Of a stretch of DNA of 19,033 nt, positions 14,534 to 19,033 are shown in pieces. The stretch spans positions 1 through 19,033 of the forward strand of contig URYF01000025.1 in assembly GCA_900551965.1 (NCBI GenBank), given 5' to 3'. Source of the DNA: an uncultured bacterium (GTDB lineage Bacteria; Cyanobacteriota; Vampirovibrionia; Gastranaerophilales; Gastranaerophilaceae). The notes below the pieces were generated by a model. That model was given only the letters and a program-made list of their open reading frames with translations. It was not told where the DNA came from and did no database searches. The position numbers were made by a program, and so were the translations under genes. The stretch's first letter is position 1; the number at the start of each line of letters is the position of its first letter.

Positions 14534-15205
14534 ATGTCTGAATACTTGAGCAAGGAAGAGATTAAGCAATGGAGAAGCTCATTAGAAAAGATTACATTAG
14601 AGGAGTTCGCTGCCAGATTAGGGAAAAAGGTAGAAGAAAAAAAGGAAACCAACGATCTTATTGACATTGTTCTGCACGGCAAACCGGTGGTTTCTGAAGA
14701 GCCTGAATGGGGTAGTAAAAAGGTTGAAAGGCTTAGTGCCATCGCTGATAGAGCTTATGAGAAAGAAAAAGAAATTTATATTTCGCCGTTCTCTGCGCAA
14801 AATCTTAAAACAGATGATTTGAAATCTGTTGACAAGCCTGCTAAAAAAGTTGAATTGCCTAAAAAAGAATCAGTAAAAAAATCTGTTAAAGCTTCTAAAC
14901 CTGCAGCCAAAAAGACTACAAAAGCTGTTGAAGCGGCAAAAAATATTATTGAGGATACAAATACTTCTGATTCTTTGAGAAACGAAGTTAGAGTAGTGTT
15001 TAAAAAAGCATTAACAGATAGAGAACAAAAAGTTTTCGATTATTTCGCATCTAACAGAAATAAAATTGTCTATGCGAAAGATTTGGCTACTTTGCTTGAC
15101 CTGCCTAGAGATTATGTTTATAAATATATTAAAAATTTAAGAGCAAAAATAGATGGAGATGCTCTAAAAAATGCAGATAAAGGCGGTTTTGTTCTTTCTC
15201 TGTAA
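14534..15205 (+). CDS. Lys/Ala-rich linker protein with C-terminal helix-turn-helix-like domain
   Basis: The 223-residue protein is not a recognised family. Residues 1-90 are an acidic/basic helical region (LSKEEIKQWRSSLEKITLEEFAARLGKK, then a conserved-looking HGKPVVSEEPEWGSKKVERL). Residues about 100-140 are Lys/Ala/Pro/Ser-rich with 'PAAKKTTKA' repeats, like the tails of bacterial histone-H1-like proteins (Hc1, AlgP). Residues about 158-223 look like a winged helix: TDREQKVFDYFASNRNKIV, a helix pair YAKDLATLLDLPRDYVYKYIKNLRAKI, and a short wing ending GGFVLSL. This suggests a DNA-binding regulator or nucleoid protein, by inference. It has a strong ribosome-binding site and a dedicated terminator, so it looks monocistronic. 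Confidence 0.75.
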   Translation: MSEYLSKEEIKQWRSSLEKITLEEFAARLGKKVEEKKETNDLIDIVLHGKPVVSEEPEWGSKKVERLSAIADRAYEKEKEIYISPFSAQNLKTDDLKSVDKPAKKVELPKKESVKKSVKASKPAAKKTTKAVEAAKNIIEDTNTSDSLRNEVRVVFKKALTDREQKVFDYFASNRNKIVYAKDLATLLDLPRDYVYKYIKNLRAKIDGDALKNADKGGFVLSL

Positions 15206-15223
15206 TTTACAAATATTAAATAC

Positions 15224-15256
15224 AAAAAACACCGATTTTTAAAATCGGTGTTTTTT
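15224..15256. terminator. Bidirectional intrinsic terminator
   Basis: AAAAAACACCGATTTT (15224-15239) and AAAATCGGTGTTTTTT (15241-15256) are perfect inverted repeats around one base. The hairpin is followed by T6 on both strands. It separates two convergent genes and fits both. Confidence 0.92.
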
Positions 15257-15273
15257 GATATCATTACAATATT

Positions 15274-15654
15274 TTATTTAATCTCAACTTTTGCGCCTAC
15301 GAACTCAAGTGCTTTTTTATTCATATCAGCTTCAGCTTCAGAAATATTAGACATCACAACAGAAGGAACTGTATCAACCATAGACTTTGCAGTGTTATAA
15401 TCAAAACCTGTTATCTGTCTTAATGTTGCCATTACAGTTGCTTTGTTTGCGCCGGTATCAATGAGTACGATAGATTTATCGCCTGTTGCATTTCTTACTT
15501 GTTGTTCATTGTTTTTTTTTAAGCCGGATTTTAAATTTTTGATTTTATTCAAATCAATATTATCCATATCAAAATTATAGCGTTTTCTTAAAAATTCTCT
15601 AAGCAGTACAACAAACATAATAAACAGTGCTGCGTATAAATAAGTCATATTCAT
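15274..15654 (-). CDS. Membrane-anchored protein with L7/L12-type C-terminal domain
   Basis: The 126-residue protein has one N-terminal hydrophobic helix (MTYLYAALFIMFVVLLREF, residues 3-21), a basic linker (to about 58), then a domain aligning with the C-terminal domain of rplL. From IVLIDTGANK to the end it matches the L7/L12 pattern; over the last 43 residues 19 are identical to the rplL product, with both ending VEIK. The residues known to contact translation GTPases are kept: K71 (ANK), R79 (LRQ) and K90 (TAK), matching E. coli K65, R73 and K84. The L10-binding N-terminal domain and hinge of L7/L12 are replaced by the membrane segment. GAGGAG 10 nt before the ATG is a good ribosome-binding site. 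It lies 162 bp downstream of rplL with its own promoter. Function unknown. Confidence 0.85.
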   Translation of the reverse strand: MNMTYLYAALFIMFVVLLREFLRKRYNFDMDNIDLNKIKNLKSGLKKNNEQQVRNATGDKSIVLIDTGANKATVMATLRQITGFDYNTAKSMVDTVPSVVMSNISEAEADMNKKALEFVGAKVEIK

Positions 15655-15699
15655 AGGTTTATAGCTCCTCTAACTTAACTGTTGTAAGTTTACCCAAAT

Positions 15700-15728
15700 A
15701 TAATATCATATTTTTTTTGAAAAATCAA
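15700..15728 (-). promoter_or_regulatory. Promoter of the membrane L7/L12-like gene
   Basis: Minus strand: TTGATT (15723-15728), a 17-bp spacer, TATTAT (15700-15705). It lies downstream of the rplL terminator hairpin, so the gene can be expressed apart from rplJL. Confidence 0.6.
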
Positions 15729-15749
15729 ACAGTGAATCCTTGTTTTAAA

Positions 15750-15785
15750 CAAGAAAGAGCGGCTATTACTATGTAATAACCGCTC
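15750..15785 (-). terminator. Terminator hairpin after rplL
   Basis: Minus strand: GAGCGGTTATTAC pairs with GTAATAGCCGCTC across a 3-nt loop (15757-15785), a stem of about 13 bp with one G-U. The following tract is TTTCTTG, which is not a clean T run, so read-through into the L7/L12-like gene is possible. Confidence 0.7.
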
Positions 15786-15805
15786 AATTTGAATATTTTC
15801 AAATA

Positions 15806-15830
15806 TTGAAATCAAACTACTTGATTTCAA
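15806..15830 (-). repeat. Perfect inverted repeat over the rplL stop codon
   Basis: TTGAAATCAA (15806-15815) and TTGATTTCAA (15821-15830) flank the 5-bp segment that contains the rplL stop (TAG at 15817-15819). Just downstream, AATATTT and AAATATT (15792-15807) form another 7-bp palindrome that overlaps it. The hairpins may stabilise the rplL 3' end. Confidence 0.5.
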
Positions 15831-16188
15831 CAACAGCGCCAGCTGCTTCAAGAGTTTTCTTGATAGCTTCAGCTTCGTCTTTTTTGATGTTTTCTTTAAC
15901 TGCTTTAGGAGCTGCTTCAACTAAGTCTTTAGCTTCTTTCAAGCCTAAACCTGTCAAAGTTCTAACTTCTTTCAATACAGCGATTTTCTTATCAGCAGGA
16001 ACAGAAGCTAATACAACTGAAACTTCAGCATCAGCATCTTCTGCTGCTGCAGCTGCTGGAGCTGCTGCTGCAACTGCTACTGGAGCTGCTGCAGATACGC
16101 CGAATTTTTCTTCCATAGCTTTTACTAATTCAGCTGCTTCTAATAATGTTAATTTTTCGATTGATTCTAAAATTGATTCTACACTCAT
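15817..16188 (-). CDS. rplL: Large-subunit ribosomal protein bL12 (L7/L12)
   Basis: The 123-residue stalk protein of the 50S subunit recruits and stimulates EF-Tu, EF-G, IF2 and RF3. The N-terminal dimerisation and L10-binding domain (SVESILESIEKLTLLEAAELVKAMEEKFGV, 2-31) is followed by an Ala-rich hinge (about 32-55) and the C-terminal domain, with TGLGLKEAKDLVEAAP and the ending GAVVEIK, all canonical. AAAGGAG 7 nt before the ATG is a strong ribosome-binding site. It is 79 bp downstream of rplJ, with a hairpin and a possible extra promoter in that gap. Confidence 0.98.
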   Translation of the reverse strand: MSVESILESIEKLTLLEAAELVKAMEEKFGVSAAAPVAVAAAAPAAAAAEDADAEVSVVLASVPADKKIAVLKEVRTLTGLGLKEAKDLVEAAPKAVKENIKKDEAEAIKKTLEAAGAVVEIK

Positions 16189-16223
16189 TGTTTTTCTCCT
16201 TTATTGTTTTTTTGTTGTTATTT

Positions 16224-16254
16224 ACTATACAAAATTTAAGCGCATTTGCTTAAA
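16224..16254 (-). promoter_or_regulatory. Hairpin and possible internal promoter between rplJ and rplL
   Basis: TTTAAGC (16235-16241) and GCTTAAA (16248-16254) form a 7-bp stem just after the rplJ stop, followed on the minus strand by TTTTG, weak-terminator-like. Immediately after it is TATAGT (16224-16229), usable as a -10 box, with no good -35. Either could adjust rplL output against rplJ, needed because each L10 binds several L12 copies. Confidence 0.4.
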
Positions 16255-16267
16255 TAAAAATTGCTGT

Positions 16268-16789
16268 TTAAGCAGCTTTTTGGTCGCGAACTGCTGCCAT
16301 AGCTCTTGTAAGTTGAGACATAACTGCGTTGATAGAGTTTGCGATACCAGATGCCGGTGAATTGATAGATCCAAGCATTTTTGCAAAAAGTTCTTCTTTT
16401 GTAGGAAGTTCTGCCAAAGCTTTTGTTTCTGCTTCTGTTAATAATTTACCGTCTAATACAGCACCAACGATAGCACCTTTTTTAGATTCTTTGATAAATT
16501 TAGCAACAGCTTTTGCAGGGGTAACTGGATCTTCAAAACCGAAAGCTAAAGCGATAGGTCCTGTCAATTTTTCTGTTAAAGCTTCGTATTCAGTACCTTT
16601 AACTGCGATTTTAGCCAAAGTATTTTTGGTAACCATGTAGTCACCGCCGTTTTTTTGGATTTCACGTCTTAATTTTGTGATATCTTCAACAGTCAAACCT
16701 TGGTATTCTGTGATAATTGCGACCTGAGCTTTTTCGATTTTTGATTTTATAGCATCTATTTTTTCTGTTTTAAATGCTTTTGTTGCCAT
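16268..16789 (-). CDS. rplJ: Large-subunit ribosomal protein uL10
   Basis: L10 anchors the L7/L12 stalk to 23S rRNA and represses its own mRNA through the leader. The 173-residue length is normal. The N-terminal RNA-binding domain is clear: AIITEYQGLTVEDITKLRREI at 24-44, YMVTKNTLAKIA at 51-62, LTGPIALAFGFEDPVTPAKAVAKF at 79-102. The C-terminal helix that carries L12 dimers is at about 140-170 (SPASGIANSINAVMSQLTRAMAAVRDQ). AAGGAG 6 nt before the ATG is a strong ribosome-binding site. The gene directly upstream is divergent, so rplJL is not joined to rplK-rplA here. Confidence 0.97.
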   Translation of the reverse strand: MATKAFKTEKIDAIKSKIEKAQVAIITEYQGLTVEDITKLRREIQKNGGDYMVTKNTLAKIAVKGTEYEALTEKLTGPIALAFGFEDPVTPAKAVAKFIKESKKGAIVGAVLDGKLLTEAETKALAELPTKEELFAKMLGSINSPASGIANSINAVMSQLTRAMAAVRDQKAA

Positions 16790-16813
16790 GTTTAGCTCCT
16801 TTAAATTTACTGC

Positions 16814-16833
16814 GATTGTAATTGATTACAATC
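16814..16833 (-). repeat. Palindrome just before the rplJ ribosome-binding site
   Basis: GATTGTAAT (16814-16822) and ATTACAATC (16825-16833) are perfect 9-bp arms with a 2-bp spacer. As DNA this resembles a dimeric operator; as RNA, a stable hairpin between the attenuator and the Shine-Dalgarno site. Confidence 0.6.
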
Positions 16834-16853
16834 ATATTTGTTATCGACCTTAC

Positions 16854-16900
16854 AAAAACTAAAAAAGATTTTGCTTTTCTAGTTTTTACCGCAAAATCTT
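16854..16900 (-). terminator. Attenuator of the L10 leader with a competing stem
   Basis: On the minus strand AAGATTTTGC (16891-16900) pairs with GCAAAATCTT (16865-16874), a 10-bp stem followed by TTTTTT (16861-16866), an intrinsic terminator. A competing 14-bp stem pairs 16874-16887 with 16854-16867 (one G-U), sharing bases with the terminator arm and the T run. The two cannot coexist, the layout of a terminator/antiterminator switch. Confidence 0.72.
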
Positions 16901-17023
16901 ACACTAAGTCAAATATACGCTATTTACTTTCTTTGTGTAACCTCGATTAGCTGAACTATCATTTAACCTTTTGGGTTTAATAAAAGTTTATTTTACCCAA
17001 CCGGACTAATTGTCTGCGGCTAT
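16901..17023 (-). promoter_or_regulatory. Ribosomal protein L10 leader
   Basis: Minus strand from the predicted mRNA start: GCCGCAGACA at 17011-17020 matches the conserved 'CCG(U/C)AGACA' box of L10 leaders. It is followed by a stem at 16971-17000 (TTGGGT/ACCCAA and AATAAA/TTTATT with an internal mismatch) and GGTTAAATGAT, then CGAGGTTACAC. In known bacteria, L10 or the L10-L12 complex binds this leader to repress rplJL. Family assignment rests on these motifs and location and would need a covariance search to confirm. Confidence 0.75.
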
Positions 17024-17029
17024 GTGTTC

Positions 17030-17058
17030 AATATATATTAAAAATAATAAAATTGCAA
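17030..17058 (-). promoter_or_regulatory. Promoter of rplJL
   Basis: Minus strand: TTGCAA (17053-17058), a 17-bp spacer, TATATT (17030-17035). Predicted start near 17023, giving a leader of about 233 nt. Confidence 0.7.
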
Positions 17059-17142
17059 GCGATTAGTGTTGATTTATAGCTGATGGTAATAATTATTTAC
17101 AAACCAAGGCAATTTTTGGCTTGATTCTGTTTTAATTAATAT

Positions 17143-17466
17143 ATGGTAGAACAGATAGATAATCCTGCAAATCGTAATATGCATTACGGCGATAGACCTG
17201 TAGTGGGTGTAATCGGCGCACCTGACAGGCTACCTAAAAAAACTTTGTATAGTCCACAAGAGGCAGACAAAGTTTATAATGAACTGCAATATGATCTATA
17301 TCAAAGTGAAAAGCATACCAAACCTCCGAAAAAAGGTAGTTTCCCTCTTGTTTTAAAGATAATTTTTGGTGCCGGAGCATTGGCTTTCGGGATTGCATTT
17401 CGCAAAGACTTGTCAAAGTTTTTGAAAAAAATCTTTAAAAATTCGTTTAAAAAAACTAGTCCTTAA
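17143..17466 (+). CDS. Small single-pass membrane protein, unknown function
   Basis: The 107-residue protein has a polar N-terminal part (1 to about 62; NPANRNMHYGDRP, VVGVIGAPDRLPKK), a hydrophobic helix at about 67-86 (FPLVLKIIFGAGALAFGIAF), and a Lys/Phe-rich tail (RKDLSKFLKKIFKNSFKK), which would keep the C-terminus cytoplasmic. Not a recognised family. No Shine-Dalgarno site precedes ATG 17143. It is divergent from rplJ. Its last 11 bp overlap the end of the opposing phosphoesterase gene. Confidence 0.7.
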   Translation: MVEQIDNPANRNMHYGDRPVVGVIGAPDRLPKKTLYSPQEADKVYNELQYDLYQSEKHTKPPKKGSFPLVLKIIFGAGALAFGIAFRKDLSKFLKKIFKNSFKKTSP

Positions 17467-18286
17467 TTTTAAATTCTCTTAATTGTGTATAAATTATTGG
17501 TGAAAAATCTTTTGTCGTTATAATATCAATAATTTTATAAGATTGAGGCACAGTCAGAAGCGACGGACTTGTTATATGATAAACTCCGTCTTTCATATTT
17601 TCCGCATTCATATGAAAATGACCTGAAATAATTGCAAGTACATTGTTGTGTTTGCTTAAAAGTTCTCTGTATTCTTCCACTTTGTAGGTTTTATTGGTTT
17701 TTGTTGTAGATTCTGCACCAGTTGGGTATTCGACAGGAAAATGTTGTAAAATTACAGTATCAAGTTTATCATTCTTTGTAAGTTCTTTATCAACCCATTT
17801 TAATGTATCTGTTCTATAATATCCTGCAGAGCCAGGTATTATTTCTTTTGCACCGTCAACAATTAAGAATAGAAAACCGTTTTTTTTGAATGCATAATTT
17901 GGCTTTCTTTGCGGAAAAAGCAGGTTATTTTGACGTATGATTTCAAAATATCTGACTTTTGACAGACCGCCTGATTTATAAACATCGTGGTTTCCAAGTG
18001 CAATATAATATGGAACATTTAATTTGTCTGCAATCTTTAAAAATTCTTTTAAATTAGCTTCTTTAGGGTTATTTATGTTATCACCAGTAAAAACAACAAA
18101 AGCTATACCTTGCTGGTTGTTTATATCTTCAACCGCACTTTTTAAAACATTCATTGAATATTCAGAACCTGCAGATACGTGAGCATCTGTGATTTGGACA
18201 AACTTAATATTTTCAGCTATGGCTTTTGCAGGCATTAATAAAAATGATATAAATAAGCCAAACATTATTAAAAGAATCTTTTTCAT
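17456..18286 (-). CDS. Exported calcineurin-like metallophosphoesterase
   Basis: The 276-residue protein has a signal peptide (MKKILLIMFGLFISFLLMPAKAIAE), so it acts outside the cytoplasm. The dimetal phosphoesterase motifs are complete: D34-A-H36, G68-D69-N, GNHD at 98-101, H182 (LQHFP) and G222-H-F-H225. The family hydrolyses phosphomonoesters or diesters; the substrate here is unknown. The ending around 230-276 is a beta-rich segment typical of these folds. It overlaps the neighbouring convergent gene by 11 bp at the 3' end. The upstream region to the right is only 67 bp and is shared with divergent rqcP. Confidence 0.88.
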   Translation of the reverse strand: MKKILLIMFGLFISFLLMPAKAIAENIKFVQITDAHVSAGSEYSMNVLKSAVEDINNQQGIAFVVFTGDNINNPKEANLKEFLKIADKLNVPYYIALGNHDVYKSGGLSKVRYFEIIRQNNLLFPQRKPNYAFKKNGFLFLIVDGAKEIIPGSAGYYRTDTLKWVDKELTKNDKLDTVILQHFPVEYPTGAESTTKTNKTYKVEEYRELLSKHNNVLAIISGHFHMNAENMKDGVYHITSPSLLTVPQSYKIIDIITTKDFSPIIYTQLREFKIKD

Positions 18287-18340
18287 AAAAATACATAATC
18301 TCCCTTATAAAAGAGTATATCATGAAATTTAAATATGTGC

Positions 18341-18346
18341 TAAAAT
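18341..18346 (+). promoter_or_regulatory. Extended -10 box of rqcP, leaderless type
   Basis: TG-C-TAAAAT: the TG at 18338-18339 and TAAAAT at 18341-18346 form an extended -10. Transcription would begin about 7 bp later, at ATG 18354. The earlier ATG at 18345 lies inside the -10 box, so it would not be in this mRNA. Confidence 0.55.
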
Positions 18347-18353
18347 GATGACT

Positions 18354-18602
18354 ATGAGATTAGATAAATTTTTAAAAGTATCAAGGTTGATAAAGCGAAG
18401 GACTGTTGCAAACGAAGTTTCCGATATGGGGAGAGTTCTGGTAAACGGAAATTCTGCAAAGCCTGCAAAACAAATTAAACAGAATGATGTAATAACAATA
18501 GAATATGCTAATCGTACGGTTAAAGCTAAGGTTCTGAAAGTTCCGACAGGTAATGTCAGTGTTCAGGAAGCCCCATTTTTGTACGAGTTGTTGGCTAATT
18601 AG
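18354..18602 (+). CDS. rqcP: RqcP-like S4-domain RNA-binding protein (YabO/Hsp15 family)
   Basis: In B. subtilis RqcP works with RqcH on stalled 50S subunits to add poly-alanine tails in ribosome quality control. The protein (82 residues from this start) opens MRLDKFLKVSRLIKRRT, nearly as in B. subtilis RqcP, and follows the S4 fold: NEVSDMGRVLVNGNSAKPAKQIKQNDVITIEY, then a strand pair ending KVLKV. ATG 18354 is chosen over 18345 because of the conserved N-terminus and because TAAAAT covers 18345. rqcH is not in the window. No Shine-Dalgarno site is seen, so translation may be leaderless. Confidence 0.88.
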   Translation: MRLDKFLKVSRLIKRRTVANEVSDMGRVLVNGNSAKPAKQIKQNDVITIEYANRTVKAKVLKVPTGNVSVQEAPFLYELLAN

Positions 18603-18704
18603 TGGTATATATTACAGAATGTAACAAAACTTCTTAACTCTGAAATAATGACTTTTGAAAATACTTTATTAAAGTATAGAGAGTACAACAACGGAGATAA
18701 GAAG

Positions 18705-18992
18705 ATGGTTGACGGTATTAATTTTAACGGTAAAATCGGACAGATAAATAATATTAATGGTGCAAAGGCTGCAAATATCGGTGCTAATGAGCCTAAGGTC
18801 GGAACTTTTGGCTATGGTTTTAAATCCGGCGGTGTTGGTTTTGAAAGAAATGTTGTACCGCAGTATTTAACAGATAAGTTTGCAGATGTAGAGTCTCCAA
18901 AATATCACAAAAATATCGCACAGCTGCAGATAGCGGATAAAGATTATATTCCGGATAAGGCTTTTGAAGAACAGGCTTTGTGCGAAGTTTAA
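18705..18992 (+). CDS. Small protein, unknown function
   Basis: The 95-residue protein starts MVDGINFNGKIGQINNINGAKAANIG, Asn/Gly-rich, then GTFGYGFKSGGVGFERNV and an acidic C-terminal part. No membrane segment, signal or known motif is visible. ATG 18705 is preferred to an upstream ATG at 18648, because GGAG lies 8 nt before it and the 19 extra residues look like leader sequence. A -10-like TATAGA at 18675-18680 (TTTTGA 16 bp upstream) would give a short leader. Confidence 0.6.
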   Translation: MVDGINFNGKIGQINNINGAKAANIGANEPKVGTFGYGFKSGGVGFERNVVPQYLTDKFADVESPKYHKNIAQLQIADKDYIPDKAFEEQALCEV

Positions 18993-19033
18993 TAAATAAT
19001 ATAAAATAAATAGTATAAAAAAGAACCTGACTT

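Noticed and set aside
15806..16640. Long plus-strand frames opposite rplL and rplJ, Ala/Ser-rich
   Set aside because: Antisense shadows of the codon bias of two certain ribosomal protein genes.
16970..17020. tRNA-like or riboswitch structure upstream of rplJ
   Set aside because: Motifs and position fit the L10 leader; no T-loop or acceptor stem is seen.

Overview
The window is a low-GC, densely packed bacterial chromosome segment with standard stop codons. Its content (class I IlvC, a DUF3536-type GH57 enzyme, a YhaM-like nuclease, RqcP, an rplJL operon with an L10 leader, many N/K-rich hypothetical proteins) fits a gut-type non-photosynthetic cyanobacterium (Vampirovibrionophyceae/Gastranaerophilales) best. 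That assignment is inference from gene content and style; a Clostridia-like low-GC host is not excluded. I saw no phage genes, transposase, CRISPR array, tRNA or rRNA.

Layout. (1) 3-1989, plus strand: the tail of an RGG/Asn-rich protein, then rimM and trmD, with a 2-bp gap and a 4-bp overlap. (2) 1990-6593, minus strand: a secreted OB-fold-like protein followed by a large GH57 enzyme, then a separately promoted pair made of a low-complexity/HEAT-like protein and a small hydrophobic protein that meets trmD with no spacer. (3) 6594-14394, plus strand: a SWIM-SNF2 helicase and tsaD, then a tandem-GNAT protein, ilvC and a YhaM-like HD nuclease. (4) 14534-15205: a DNA-binding-like protein with a Lys/Ala-rich linker, ended by a bidirectional terminator. 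(5) 15274-17022, minus strand: an L10 leader with attenuator, rplJ, rplL and a membrane-anchored protein carrying an L7/L12-type C-terminal domain. (6) 17143-18992: a small membrane protein, a secreted metallophosphoesterase, rqcP and a small unknown protein.

Translation and its quality control are a common thread: rimM, trmD, tsaD, rplJ, rplL, rqcP and perhaps the L7/L12-like protein. The two observations most worth following are the membrane-anchored L7/L12-type domain protein beside rplL (15274-15654), and a pair of 157-bp MITE-like elements (6696-6852 and 11265-11421, opposite orientation). The elements have 26-bp terminal inverted repeats and 8-bp flanking repeats, and each ends 13 bp before the -35 box of a good promoter. 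Several genes lack a Shine-Dalgarno sequence and have a -10 box right before the start codon, suggesting leaderless transcripts.
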